In this document: one piece after another, positions 51,631 through 62,152 of the stretch | Layout: the number at the start of each line of letters is the position of its first letter | How positions within the stretch are numbered: the stretch's first letter is position 1 | Assembly (NCBI GenBank): GCA_958403905.1 | Contig: CATXZD010000012.1 | Span: forward strand, 1-64,000 | Length of the DNA stretch: 64,000 bases | Direction: 5' to 3' | Source of the DNA: an uncultured Ruminococcus sp. | GTDB taxonomy: Bacteria; Bacillota; Clostridia; Oscillospirales; Acutalibacteraceae | Program-made: the position numbers and the translations under genes | Notes under the pieces: generated by a model | What the model saw: the letters and a program-made list of their open reading frames with translations, nothing else | What the model was told of the DNA's origin: nothing | Databases searched by the model: none

Positions 51631-53363
51631 TTATCCATATCCTCCTTACTCATCTGAGAGCTGACAATTTCCTTGTAGACATCACAGGATTGCAGCAGCT
51701 CTTTGTGAGTGCCCATTCCCGCAACCTCGCCCTTTTCTATTACAATAATTCTGTCAGCGTCCATAATAGTGCTTATTCGCTGAGCAACTATTACAACAGT
51801 TGCGTTGTCTGTTTCCTCTGCAAGTGCATTTCGCAGAGCCTTGTCAGTTTTAAAGTCAAGAGCAGAAAAGCTGTCATCAAAAACGTATATTTCAGGCTTT
51901 CTTACAATAGCTCTGGCTATTGCAAGTCTTTGACGCTGACCACCTGAAACATTTGTACCTCCCTGTGAAATCGGAGATCGGAAGCCTTCTTCCTTCTTCA
52001 TTATAAAGTCATATGACTGGGCAATTTTCACTGCCTCTTCAATTCTGTCTTCATCAGCATTTTTGTCACCGAAAGCAATGTTTGTATCTATCGTACCGGA
52101 AAACAAAACTGCTTTCTGCGGCACAAAACCGATTTTATTTCTCAGCACCTCTGTATCGTAATCACGTACATCAACGCCGTCTACAAGCACCTGTCCCTCG
52201 GTCACATCATAAAGACGCGGTATAAGATTAACTACTGTAGATTTGCCCATTCCCGTACCGCCGATTATAGCCGTAGTTTCTCCCGGTCCGGCTTCAAAGG
52301 AAAGATTTTTAATTGCAGGAAACTCTGCCCCCGGATATGTAAACGAAACATTTTTAAATGTCAGATATCCCTTTAACTTGGTGTTATCGGCAGTTTTCTC
52401 TTTGTTTTTGATTATAGGTTCGGTTTCAAGAACCTCCTGTGCTCTTGCAGCCGCAGTTGCCGCACGCGGAAGCATAATAAAAACCAAAGTCAGCATAATT
52501 ACAGCCATCATAATCTGCATTACGTACTGTATAATTGCCATAACCTCTCCGATTGTATAATCAACGCCCTTGTTAACGAATTGATTTGCAGCCATAAGCA
52601 TAACCATTGCTGCCGTAAAGGAAAGTACGAGAGTCAGTACAGGAAGTACAGAGTTTGTTGTCCTCTGCATCTTTTTATTTGTCTTTTGATAATCCCTGTT
52701 TATTTTATCAAATTTATCGCTTTCAAATTCAGTTGTTCCAAACGCCCTGATTACGCGTACGCCTGTCAGCTTCTCGCGCATAACAAGGTTAATTCGGTCT
52801 ATTTTAAGCTGAATTTTTGTTGAAAGCGGGATTGCAATTTTGGCAATGACTATAAGCACAATTGCCATAAGCGGAATAGAAACTACAAGCACGCCCGAAA
52901 GGCTGGGACTGCTGGAAATTGCAAGAATTATCCCACACAAACACATAACAGGTGCCTGTACAGCAATTCTTAAACATTGGTTAAGAAACGTCTGCACCTG
53001 AGTTATGTCATTGTTTGTTCTTGTAATGAGAGATGAAGCGGAAAACTTATCAATCTCTGTCTGTGAAAAATACTGAACCTTTTTAAAAATTGCACTTCTC
53101 AGATTTCTGCCCACACCCATAGAAACCGTAGCCGAGGTATGGCTTGTAACAATTCCGCACAACACGCCTATTACAACGAGCAGCAACATAATTCCGCCGA
53201 CTTCAAACACAAGCGGAATATTTTTTTCGGGAATCGCTTTATCAATAAGCCTCATAAGCAGAGAAGGAAGTCCTAAAGTACATAAGGTTGTTCCAATTAC
53301 TGTAATAATAATCAGTACAAGCTCTTTTTTATACTTTAAAAGCTCTCTGAATACACATTTCAT
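51627..53363 (-). CDS. ABC exporter subunit, degenerate ATP site (MdlA/YheI-like)
   Basis: 578 residues; GGAGGAAAAAT before ATG 53363. Six-helix transmembrane domain at about 15-310. Walker A GGTGMGKSTVVN (near 370), signature VSGGQRQRLAIAR, and Walker B IYVFDDSFSALD, where Asp replaces the catalytic Glu. This complements the sibling's defective signature, so one of the two composite sites should be non-hydrolytic, as in heterodimeric exporters. First gene after the DUF308-like protein. Confidence 0.93.
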   Translation of the reverse strand: MKCVFRELLKYKKELVLIIITVIGTTLCTLGLPSLLMRLIDKAIPEKNIPLVFEVGGIMLLLVVIGVLCGIVTSHTSATVSMGVGRNLRSAIFKKVQYFSQTEIDKFSASSLITRTNNDITQVQTFLNQCLRIAVQAPVMCLCGIILAISSSPSLSGVLVVSIPLMAIVLIVIAKIAIPLSTKIQLKIDRINLVMREKLTGVRVIRAFGTTEFESDKFDKINRDYQKTNKKMQRTTNSVLPVLTLVLSFTAAMVMLMAANQFVNKGVDYTIGEVMAIIQYVMQIMMAVIMLTLVFIMLPRAATAAARAQEVLETEPIIKNKEKTADNTKLKGYLTFKNVSFTYPGAEFPAIKNLSFEAGPGETTAIIGGTGMGKSTVVNLIPRLYDVTEGQVLVDGVDVRDYDTEVLRNKIGFVPQKAVLFSGTIDTNIAFGDKNADEDRIEEAVKIAQSYDFIMKKEEGFRSPISQGGTNVSGGQRQRLAIARAIVRKPEIYVFDDSFSALDFKTDKALRNALAEETDNATVVIVAQRISTIMDADRIIVIEKGEVAGMGTHKELLQSCDVYKEIVSSQMSKEDMDK

Positions 53364-53381
53364 ATTTTTCCTCCGCGCTTG

Positions 53382-53918
53382 TCAGTTCTTTTCAAACACT
53401 GAAAGTATAAGTCTAAATCCGTATGTCAGCAGTAATATTCCGATAAGAATACCTATTGTCTGTGCAACGAAAAGCATATGGAAAATTCCGTATATTCCTC
53501 CAATAAGAACAAGTATTCCTAAAATGAGTGATAATATCCATCTTTTCGAGCCTGTTTTTTTGATAGTAAATGAAACTGCAATGGAACTTATGCCGCTGAC
53601 AATAAGCCAACCGGCAAACATACAGAGAATAATAATATCAAGCATAGCGCGTATGCCGGGAAAGAATAATGCGAGCACGGAAAATACTGCTGCTGCAATA
53701 CCCAGAACAAGACCGAGTGTTCCCATAGCAGCCTCGCCTTTGGATTTTTCGCCATTGTTGGGATTTGTTGCATAATCAAAAATCGCACATATTCCCCAAG
53801 CACCAAGCAGAATGGTTATAATCCATCCGCTGTTAAGGAATGTGATTCCCGGATAAATAATGCAGTATATTGAAGCTAAAATAGCAAATATACCAAGAAT
53901 ACAATTATAAATTTTCAT
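53382..53918 (-). CDS. HdeD/DUF308-like membrane protein
   Basis: 178 residues with six hydrophobic helices in pairs, repeats of a G-I-L-hydrophobic pattern (IVLIGGIYGIFHML; LGIFAILASIYCIIYPG). It matches the DUF308 family, whose E. coli member relates to acid stress, though role here is unknown. AAAGGAG precedes ATG 53918. It lies 19 bp upstream of the exporter genes and is probably co-transcribed. Confidence 0.78.
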   Translation of the reverse strand: MKIYNCILGIFAILASIYCIIYPGITFLNSGWIITILLGAWGICAIFDYATNPNNGEKSKGEAAMGTLGLVLGIAAAVFSVLALFFPGIRAMLDIIILCMFAGWLIVSGISSIAVSFTIKKTGSKRWILSLILGILVLIGGIYGIFHMLFVAQTIGILIGILLLTYGFRLILSVFEKN

Positions 53919-53976
53919 TAGAATTCTCCTTTAATAATTTTTTATTTGTTTTGTCCCTCAAAAGGAAGTTAATAAA

Positions 53977-56900
53977 TCAGATTTGATCTTTTCTTTTTCG
54001 GAGGAAATATATAACCGCCGCAGAAGCAATCAACACAATTGCTACCACTGCAACCGACAAGCTTCCCGTCTGAATTTTACCGTTATCAGCCGAATTAACT
54101 GAAGACGAATTATTTTCGGTAGATGAACCGTCAGTGCCTTTATTATTATCAGGCTGTGTGACATCTGTGTTTGCAGGCGAGGTATTATTGCTGTTTGTCG
54201 GCTGTGTTTCGTCTGCTTTATCGGAAGGCGCAGCTTTTTTAACCAAAACATTTGCAGTTGCTGTAAGTCCGTCTATTTCAGCAGTTATAACCGCCGTGCC
54301 CTCCTTGTGTCCCGTAACTACTCCGAAGCTGTCAACATCAGCTATACTCTTATCTGACGATGAATAAGTAATTTCACTGTTTACAAGCGAAGATAACGGC
54401 TGAACGTTTTTGTCTATCTGCTGCGGATTGTCAATCTCAACGGTAATATCGCTTAAACTGATTGACTTTACCTTTTCAGGAACCGGCTTCTTTGTAAGTC
54501 CCGGATAAAATTCCGAAAGCGCACTGAATTTTTCCTCTGAATTTCTTGTCTTCCAATCCGCTTCATTTTTATCTGAAATTATACATTCGAGGTATGCCGT
54601 ATCCGTTCCTGTTTTTTCAAACGCCTTTGACGGAATGGCATCTGATACAAACCAAACGTCTGTGCTGTCGCCAACGCCTATACTGTTAATTTTTTCTTTG
54701 CCATAGGAGGTATAAATCGGATTTCCTGCTTCATAACCGTCTTCCATTGCAAGGCACATTTCTTCAACATCAAAATCAACGAGTCTTACATAGTCGCCGC
54801 CTGTGTAATCTTCATTTCCGATATTTTTAACATTTGTCCTGACAAAGAACTTTGCATTATCGTTATCAGCTGTAACGAACTTAATTCCCGACAGAGTAAC
54901 CATTGATATTTCAAGCTTTGCACCTTGTTTAAGTGTAAATTTATCGGAAACAAGCCTTTCTTCCCCATTCTCAGTTATTGTGAAATATATTGAAACTTCA
55001 TCAGCCTTCTGATCTTTTGGAAGAGTATAGTAAAAGTCAAATGTCTTTGCTTCTGCCGACAGCCAAACATCTTCTGCAATGCTGTCATAAACTGTTCCGT
55101 TTACATACAATGTTGCCGTAACATTTCTGCCCGATTTAACACCGAGATTTTCAGCGTGGCAGGTAACATTTACGGTTTCTCCGCCTGTTGGGTATTCGTT
55201 GCTAAACTCTATTGCGTCAATTTTTTCAGGCGTATGATAATCCGAATCTGTATTGTATTCTGAAACAACAAGCATATTGTTTACATATTTGCATCCGTTG
55301 TCTGTTATTTCTCTGTCGAATGCATTGAATACAGTAAGCAAATCTCCGTTTTCAAGCACTACAGCGGCAAAGTTGTCTTTATACAGTCCTGTATCGTCGC
55401 TGCCGTAAATTCCTTTTTCGGTAAGGTAAGTTTTTCCGCCCCAATATCCGTTAAGGAAATACAACGGAGTATCAAGCTTATCCATTACAGGCTTATCATT
55501 ACCGTCATATATCAAATCTCCGTTTTCATCAAGCCGTCCGACCTCGGTTACCTTATCAACTCTGTCGAATACAAACTGTTTTGCCCAGATTTGCTGTTGA
55601 TTGCTTTCGGTTGTAGTCCACAGTGCATAGATATCTCCCCTTGCGTTACTGTAAACCGAAAAGTCATCATTTACCGAGTAATCCTCTTCATTTGATATAA
55701 ACTGAGGCTCAACGTACGCTTCGCTTATCTGTGACTGTCCTTCTGAATTTGTATACAGTCCGTTAGTCAGAATATTAGTTATATTCTGATAAGCATAAAG
55801 TCCGTTGCACTTATAGAACAGAAGCGTGTTTTGTATGCCATCTGCACTTACATTTATAAGCTTTGGATTTGCCGTTACATATCCGTCTTTAGTAATGCGC
55901 ATAGGATTTGCAGAAGTAAGCTTGCCGTCATTTACATTGAACTGCTGAATATACATAGAGTTGCCGGTATCAAACTCTGAAGCATCAAAATCATCTTCAA
56001 CGTTAAATTCGTCAACGGAATCAAGCGTGAAACCATATGTATCTGACGAAACATAGGATAACATAACTCCGTTATCATATGATTCCGCGTCAAAATACTT
56101 TAGATATTTGCCGTTTATTGAAACAGGCTTGCTTACTGACCATGCCTTAGTACCGGCATCGCAATAGGAAGTAAGCAGAACAGTTGGATATGTCTGCAAT
56201 TCTTCAAGCGTAGTGTCAAGAGTAATATTCTCAACATTCATTGCCTGATAGAATACCTGAGCAGTATCCGTACTGCTGTTATATGCAATCTTTGGCGTCA
56301 TATACATATACTTTTTGTTTTTGTCTGACATTACATTATAGTCATGGAATTTGCCGCTTGCCTTATTGTAGTAAATTGTAGCAATACCAACAGAGTTGAG
56401 TAATGCACTGTTGTCATGGTCATCTGACACAACGCATTTATTCCATGCAATAAGAATATCATCACCGCAGTCTGCCATAACCGCATCATTGTCTATTTTT
56501 TCATAATCGGCTGTAAGCTTGTTAATCTCATTTACTGCGTCTTCACCGTAAGCGTCCTTTACTGCTTTTTTAAGAAGGGGACCTGATTCAACTATCTCAT
56601 CTGAAGACTCGTCATAAATATAATAATGCAGAACATTATTTTGAGATATTGAATCGTCCGTTGCTGTGCTTGTGATTAAGTATCGGTTATTGCCTATTGA
56701 TATAATTTCGGGATTTACAGGGGATTGTTCTCCTTCAATCACCTTTTCCTCAGTAAGTCCGCGTCGAGAATATAGTTTATCCGACGCTTCTGCTGTTGAA
56801 ATAATCATATCGCCGACAGTTGTATTTTTAAGCAAATCAGTTTCAATCTTTGACTGTAGCGCCCGTACATTCATAAATTCCTGTGAGTCTTGAAGTGTAT

Positions 56901-59900
56901 TAAACATTTCAGTCTTAAAGAACTGGTCGCTCCACGTAGCTTTTAAGAAAAGCAATTCAAGAGTTATGCTTCCTGACATACCGACAGTTCCGTAGCCTCT
57001 CATATAATCGTTAAACTGAATATCAAACTGGAAATCGACTCCGCCCGACGCCGACAGCAAACCGTCAAAGCCTATTCCAACTCCTGCGCCAAGTCCTATT
57101 TTCAGTTCATACACACCCTGGAAGGTAGAAGCACCGGCATCTTCCAACTGATCAAGAGTCAACGCAACTGATTCTCCGGTTTCTCCGTCTGTATTTGCAA
57201 AAATACCCATATAAATATTTACATTTATCGAAGCTGTAAAGTAAGCAAAGCATGGAATATAGCACAGTACAAACGGAATACTTACTCTTATTGAACCGCC
57301 TGCGCCGGCAATAAACAGATTGCCTACAAACTGCCATTCGCCCGAATTATCGTCTATATAATAGTTACCCTGATAACATATGGTTATGCTGAAAGAAAGC
57401 TTAACAGCGGTTTTCATATTAAGTGCATTTGCAAGGGATTTTCCGCCGGCAAACTTAGGAAGTCCCGAAGTGCTGTTATTTGCAGCATCAAAGTCGCTTA
57501 ATATGTTTCCGAGAGATTTTGCCTTATCAATCGGACCGGCAGAAGCCCACTTGCTGTCCTTTGCAGCAGCATTTTTCAGCTTACCAAAGCTAACGCCTAT
57601 TGAAATTGTATGAATTTCGTGACCGTCATTGTCTGTTCCGGCTGTACCTGTATTAATTATGGGGGTGAAGCCCTTTATTGAAACAGTTGGGCTTACAGGT
57701 CCGAGTACGGGTATGGGCTGGCTCATAGTAGACGGAGCGCCGACATCGGGAGCATAGGTAATTGTATCTGTTACCGATGTTGCAATAAAACTGTAGCCCG
57801 TATCAAATTTACCATAGCTTGAAAAAATTTCGTTTGCATCAGAGTCATAGCCTTTCCACATTAACTCAACATATAGCTTATCGCCCTGTTTTATAATTTC
57901 CGAAAGCGTATTTGCCCAATGAGAAACGGTTTGTCCATTTTCAAGTGCAACATCATATGATGATTTTACGCCGTCCTCATTTTCAACAGACCAGCGAACA
58001 AGATTTACAGGCTTGTCCTTGCTCTGCCCTTTTGTATTTATAGTCATATCAAATTGAACTGCATTTGCTGTGATTAATGTAATGGTATCGCCGTAAACAG
58101 TTCCGTCAGACGACAACGCACAAATTGAAGTCGGCATTACTCCGTTCGTTTTATAGTCAAGCTTAAGCTGTGCCGTAATGCTTGAAACACTGCCCGATGA
58201 AAGGTATTTTGACATATCAATATCACAAATGTAATACTGATTGTTGTAGAAAACCAATGCTCTGTGAATTTCATCTGCCGACGCAGAAATCTTGACAATT
58301 TCGGAGTTTTCCTCTCCGGGATTTGTTTCAAGATGAAATTCGCCGTTTTCATCAGACAAAGCAGAATAACTGTCCATTGTTATCTGCGCCCCCCTGACGA
58401 GGTTATATGTTTCGGTCTGATTTGTAGGCGGATTTATTATTGAGCCCTCCTGTAAAAGGGTTTGACCGTAAAAGCTGAATGAATAATAGTTGCCGCCTGT
58501 CTTTTCAAACGTCAGGGTTATGTGATTATCATCTGTATAATACGGATTTTGTATAGCGTAGAAAAAGCTGTTTCCATAATATGTTTTAGTCTTGTGCGAC
58601 ACGCTGTCGGTATAGCTCCATTTTGCACGATAACCTGAATTTGGCTTTGCATAAAAAGTGATTATCTCATTTACAGACATATCTGTAAATATGGTGTCTG
58701 TTGCGCCGTCTTCAGAGGAGTAGCCCTTTAGGGTAACCGAACCGTCGGAATTTTTCGTTGCGTATTTGCCGCCCTTTCCGATAAAGTCACCGTAATCGGG
58801 ATTTGTAATATTAAGCACTGTTGTTGTATCTGCAAGGTAAAAGTTCGGTGTTACCGAAAAATACAAATCCGAAAGCTGAATATTTGCAGAAAATGTACCT
58901 GTATTAACAGTTATGATATCAGCAGAGGAAAGCAAGCTTTCTGTTGAAGCCGCCCTCGTATCAAACTTCATATTCCAAAGCTTTGACGGTGCATTGTCAG
59001 CATATTCAAAATTAAATTTGAGTGTATCCGCAACAAGATAGTTACCGTTTGGCCTCTCAGACTTCGTCCAGCTTAATGTTCCGACAAGCTCGTTGTTATA
59101 ATAAAATTCACCTGTACAATTGTTGTTGTCAGCAACAAATTTCTGTCCGTTATTCTTAGTATTATCAAAGCTTTCAATTTTTAGATTTGAGTCAGCTACT
59201 GTATATACGGGCTTTATAACTATCTTTTTATCCTTAATATAATTTGAATACTTTTCAAGAATTTCGGATGTCAGCGTAAATGAATCGCTGTTAAGCTTAT
59301 AAAGCTCAGAATGATTTGACGTTTTGCCGCTTTCGCAGAAATATACGCCTTCAAGCTTTACAAGATTATTGAACTTAGAGTCTATAATTGCAGAAATTGC
59401 AGTAGTTTCATCTCTGTAAATTGAGAATGAAGTGCCTGTGTTTCGGTCGTTGTCGTGCATTGAAGCAGGATCAACAAGCTGATGATTTTTTGCAACCTGA
59501 GTATTGACGAGCTTTCCGTCCACATATACCGGTGTAGAATCAGGCTCTATAACAGTCAGATTATATTTTGTCATATTGAGTTTAAGGCTGTGGTCAACAT
59601 CGCTTGTGCCGCGGTTGTATATTTTATATCCGGCACTACCTACAACAGCGCCTTTATGCAAAGCCATATAAAGGTAATGCTCGCCCTTAACCTTGCTTTG
59701 GTCGAGGCTTGCGGTGTGATAAATATACGAATCCGCAATGTTAGTCATATCCCAGCTTGCGCCTACTCCCGAAAGCTGATGTATCCAGTCGTAGTTACCT
59801 GTATCTGAATTAAACTTATCGCTGTCAGATACATAAATTACCGAATGGTCGGAAGCTGTGGAACCGGTATAGTGGTCAACCACCATAGTGATTGAGTCGA

Positions 59901-61221
59901 CGCCGGTAAAATTGATTTTTTCGTTTGAGCGCACTGAGATACAGTTGTTTGAACTGCTCCAGCTGTTGTTATATTTAAGCTCCATATCGGAACCGGTATG
60001 GGAATAGCTGTGATATTGACTGCCCGTTCCCCTGTTGGTTACCGTTGATTGAGTAAACTGTGCAGCGTCAATAAGCTGAACACCGCGCGTTCCCGAATTT
60101 GTGTTTACCATTGAAGAAGAAAGATATTGCTCCGAAGCAGTCAGAGTAGTATCGTGCCTGACTTCAGCTTTTGCCTTTTGTGTAATGTTCATTTTTGACG
60201 CCTGATTTTTGCTGTCTGCCACAGTTATATCTTCAAGGTAGGTATTAAAATATGTATCAGTCTTTGCATCCTTAAGCATTGTAACCGGCACCTTGATTTC
60301 AGCCATTCCGGGTGTAAATTCAAGCGGCATCTGAACAGCCTCATAATCCTTGCCTGCCTTTGCGGTTGCAGATTCGGTTCTGATTGTAAATGAACCTGTC
60401 GTGCCCATATTTCCGCTTCTTTTTACAACAATATATGCCTCTTCGCTTTCGGGATTAACATTGCCCTCAAGCAGAGTCAGATGTGTAGCGGGGGTTTCTC
60501 TTTCCTCAAGTATTGTAAGTGCACAGCTTGTCTGTGCGCCTATGCTGCCTCCCTTGGGATTGCAAAGGTTCAGCGTGAATTCAAGATTTGAAGTTACCTC
60601 ATCTTTTTTATGCGTCTGTATATATATGGTTTTAGAATTTTCACCATCGGCAAAATCTAAAGAAAATTCACTTGACGTAGGCATTACTTCATTTAGAACA
60701 TAGTCGTTATAATCGCTTGCGTCCTTGCGCACCTGTGCAACGTTTTCGTCCTTATTTGAAGCGCAAACAACCTCTTTCTTGGTATGCTTGGCAATAAAGC
60801 TGTATTCTTCCATATCGTAATATGGATTTGCTTTACCTTCAACAGGAGATGACGTATATTTTGTATCAAGAAAAATATTGTAGTCAATACCGTACTCAGC
60901 CGTCATATCAACGGTTTTTAACGTAATTGACGCCTCTCCTTTCGTTCCGCCCTCTCGGAAAATTTCGAGGGCGTACAAGTCGTCCATTTTCAGATGTGCT
61001 GATGAAAGCGGAATCATAAACGCGCCGTTTGGATATTCAGACTTAGCCTCTTTATTTTCAGAAAGATAACGTTCTGAAAGTTCATTATAATCATAAAGGC
61101 GTGTAAAACTTTTTTCCCTTTCATCTGCCATAACGGGAACAGCGGGAACACAGCAAAATAATATAGAAAAACACAAAATCAATGATATTGCGATTTTTCC
61201 TGCTTTTTTTGCTCTTTTCAT
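53977..61221 (-). CDS. Giant cell-surface protein with Calx-beta and Big2 modules
   Basis: 2414 residues from ATG 61221, preceded by GGGAGG; a GGGAGG-embedded ATG at 61236 is the longer frame. Signal peptide at 1-33 (VPVMA). Calx-beta-type domains at about 55-215 and 235-320 (TVDMTAEYGIDYNIFL; ATAKAGKDYEAVQMPLEF). A Gly-rich beta segment (about 1370-1440) contains GLGAGVGIGFDGLLSASGG. A CARDB-like stretch at about 2000-2200, a bacterial Ig-like group 2 domain at about 2250-2327, then a Thr/Asn/Ser/Pro linker and a C-terminal helix (2387-2407) ending KRKDQI. No LPXTG, so it may be held by the helix alone. Probably an adhesin or polymer-binding protein. LytTR-like repeats lie upstream. Confidence 0.85.
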   Translation of the reverse strand: MKRAKKAGKIAISLILCFSILFCCVPAVPVMADEREKSFTRLYDYNELSERYLSENKEAKSEYPNGAFMIPLSSAHLKMDDLYALEIFREGGTKGEASITLKTVDMTAEYGIDYNIFLDTKYTSSPVEGKANPYYDMEEYSFIAKHTKKEVVCASNKDENVAQVRKDASDYNDYVLNEVMPTSSEFSLDFADGENSKTIYIQTHKKDEVTSNLEFTLNLCNPKGGSIGAQTSCALTILEERETPATHLTLLEGNVNPESEEAYIVVKRSGNMGTTGSFTIRTESATAKAGKDYEAVQMPLEFTPGMAEIKVPVTMLKDAKTDTYFNTYLEDITVADSKNQASKMNITQKAKAEVRHDTTLTASEQYLSSSMVNTNSGTRGVQLIDAAQFTQSTVTNRGTGSQYHSYSHTGSDMELKYNNSWSSSNNCISVRSNEKINFTGVDSITMVVDHYTGSTASDHSVIYVSDSDKFNSDTGNYDWIHQLSGVGASWDMTNIADSYIYHTASLDQSKVKGEHYLYMALHKGAVVGSAGYKIYNRGTSDVDHSLKLNMTKYNLTVIEPDSTPVYVDGKLVNTQVAKNHQLVDPASMHDNDRNTGTSFSIYRDETTAISAIIDSKFNNLVKLEGVYFCESGKTSNHSELYKLNSDSFTLTSEILEKYSNYIKDKKIVIKPVYTVADSNLKIESFDNTKNNGQKFVADNNNCTGEFYYNNELVGTLSWTKSERPNGNYLVADTLKFNFEYADNAPSKLWNMKFDTRAASTESLLSSADIITVNTGTFSANIQLSDLYFSVTPNFYLADTTTVLNITNPDYGDFIGKGGKYATKNSDGSVTLKGYSSEDGATDTIFTDMSVNEIITFYAKPNSGYRAKWSYTDSVSHKTKTYYGNSFFYAIQNPYYTDDNHITLTFEKTGGNYYSFSFYGQTLLQEGSIINPPTNQTETYNLVRGAQITMDSYSALSDENGEFHLETNPGEENSEIVKISASADEIHRALVFYNNQYYICDIDMSKYLSSGSVSSITAQLKLDYKTNGVMPTSICALSSDGTVYGDTITLITANAVQFDMTINTKGQSKDKPVNLVRWSVENEDGVKSSYDVALENGQTVSHWANTLSEIIKQGDKLYVELMWKGYDSDANEIFSSYGKFDTGYSFIATSVTDTITYAPDVGAPSTMSQPIPVLGPVSPTVSIKGFTPIINTGTAGTDNDGHEIHTISIGVSFGKLKNAAAKDSKWASAGPIDKAKSLGNILSDFDAANNSTSGLPKFAGGKSLANALNMKTAVKLSFSITICYQGNYYIDDNSGEWQFVGNLFIAGAGGSIRVSIPFVLCYIPCFAYFTASINVNIYMGIFANTDGETGESVALTLDQLEDAGASTFQGVYELKIGLGAGVGIGFDGLLSASGGVDFQFDIQFNDYMRGYGTVGMSGSITLELLFLKATWSDQFFKTEMFNTLQDSQEFMNVRALQSKIETDLLKNTTVGDMIISTAEASDKLYSRRGLTEEKVIEGEQSPVNPEIISIGNNRYLITSTATDDSISQNNVLHYYIYDESSDEIVESGPLLKKAVKDAYGEDAVNEINKLTADYEKIDNDAVMADCGDDILIAWNKCVVSDDHDNSALLNSVGIATIYYNKASGKFHDYNVMSDKNKKYMYMTPKIAYNSSTDTAQVFYQAMNVENITLDTTLEELQTYPTVLLTSYCDAGTKAWSVSKPVSINGKYLKYFDAESYDNGVMLSYVSSDTYGFTLDSVDEFNVEDDFDASEFDTGNSMYIQQFNVNDGKLTSANPMRITKDGYVTANPKLINVSADGIQNTLLFYKCNGLYAYQNITNILTNGLYTNSEGQSQISEAYVEPQFISNEEDYSVNDDFSVYSNARGDIYALWTTTESNQQQIWAKQFVFDRVDKVTEVGRLDENGDLIYDGNDKPVMDKLDTPLYFLNGYWGGKTYLTEKGIYGSDDTGLYKDNFAAVVLENGDLLTVFNAFDREITDNGCKYVNNMLVVSEYNTDSDYHTPEKIDAIEFSNEYPTGGETVNVTCHAENLGVKSGRNVTATLYVNGTVYDSIAEDVWLSAEAKTFDFYYTLPKDQKADEVSIYFTITENGEERLVSDKFTLKQGAKLEISMVTLSGIKFVTADNDNAKFFVRTNVKNIGNEDYTGGDYVRLVDFDVEEMCLAMEDGYEAGNPIYTSYGKEKINSIGVGDSTDVWFVSDAIPSKAFEKTGTDTAYLECIISDKNEADWKTRNSEEKFSALSEFYPGLTKKPVPEKVKSISLSDITVEIDNPQQIDKNVQPLSSLVNSEITYSSSDKSIADVDSFGVVTGHKEGTAVITAEIDGLTATANVLVKKAAPSDKADETQPTNSNNTSPANTDVTQPDNNKGTDGSSTENNSSSVNSADNGKIQTGSLSVAVVAIVLIASAAVIYFLRKRKDQI

Positions 61222-61301
61222 AGTAAAACCTCCCATAATTATTTATTTTCATTCATATATTATGTATAGTTTAACATTTTAATGAAAAAATCACAACACT
61301 A

Positions 61302-61331
61302 TGGCACAATTCGCACTTATCTGGCATAAAC
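61302..61331 (-). promoter_or_regulatory. LytTR-like direct repeats before the giant surface protein
   Basis: TGGCACAAT (61302-61310) and TGGCATAAA (61322-61330) are exactly 20 bp apart; on the minus strand they read ATTGTGCCA and GTTTATGCCA. GTTTATGC is shared with the 44249 repeats. They sit between the giant gene and the divergent LytTR regulator. Confidence 0.6.
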
Positions 61332-61348
61332 TTTTACTATTATTTCCA

Positions 61349-61376
61349 TTGCAGAATATCTATTTTGTGGTATAAT
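61349..61376 (+). promoter_or_regulatory. Promoter of the LytTR/GHKL operon
   Basis: TTGCAG (61349-61354) and TATAAT (61371-61376) with 16-bp spacing, about 45 bp before the regulator start. Confidence 0.6.
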
Positions 61377-61420
61377 TATACAATAGTATAATTATGTTTA
61401 TTGGGTGTGAGATGAATACT

Positions 61421-62152
61421 ATGAAATTTGCCGTATGTGACGACAACACAGATGAACTCAAAAATACAGAATTGCTTTTAAGAAGCTATTGCCGCCTGCA
61501 CTGCAACAAAAATATAGAAATCTTTTGCTTTGAAAATGCCGAAACACTAATTAGACATTATAACGAAAATGATTTTTTTGATGTAGTAATTATAGACATA
61601 TATCTTTCTGACTGTACAGGCATAGATTTGGCTAAAAAAATAAGAGAAATCAATCCATACAGTAAGATAATTTTTCTTACTGTATCTCGCGACTTTGCTG
61701 TTGACGCATTTACTGTTAACGCAACTCATTATCTTGTAAAACCCTGCACCAAGGACGAGCTTTTTTCGGCGCTTGATAAGGCAATTTCTTCTATTTCAAA
61801 TGACCATACTGCAAATATGGTTTTTAATGTCGGCAGTACAAAAACTAAAATTGATATAAAAAAAATATTATATTTTGAAACTTCAAAGCACTATCAGATA
61901 GCAAGAACTATTGACGATAGGCAATATTCCATTCGTATTACTAATGAAAATATGAGTAAACAGATTTCGCATTTTGATTGTTTTTTCAGATGCGGAAGAA
62001 CATACATTGTAAATATGGAATATATAAGCGAAATAAACTCAAAAGTCATTGTTTTTGACAACGGAGCAACTTTGCCGATGATAAGAGGTGTATACCAAAA
62101 ACTGAATGACGCTTACTTTGCTTATATATTTAAAAATAACGGAGAAAAGTAA
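61421..62152 (+). CDS. LytTR-family response regulator
   Basis: 243 residues from ATG 61421; ATG codons at 61394 and 61412 are alternatives, the SD-like GGGTGTGAG lying nine bases before 61421. The receiver has CDDN near 7-9, phosphorylated Asp in FDVVIIDIYLSD (near 59) and YLVKPC (Lys). The LytTR domain (about 140-240) contains ILYFETSKHYQIA and CFFRCGRTYIVNMEYI. Operonic with the GHKL kinase that begins one base after its stop, and divergent from the giant surface gene, which it probably controls. Confidence 0.92.
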   Translation: MKFAVCDDNTDELKNTELLLRSYCRLHCNKNIEIFCFENAETLIRHYNENDFFDVVIIDIYLSDCTGIDLAKKIREINPYSKIIFLTVSRDFAVDAFTVNATHYLVKPCTKDELFSALDKAISSISNDHTANMVFNVGSTKTKIDIKKILYFETSKHYQIARTIDDRQYSIRITNENMSKQISHFDCFFRCGRTYIVNMEYISEINSKVIVFDNGATLPMIRGVYQKLNDAYFAYIFKNNGEK

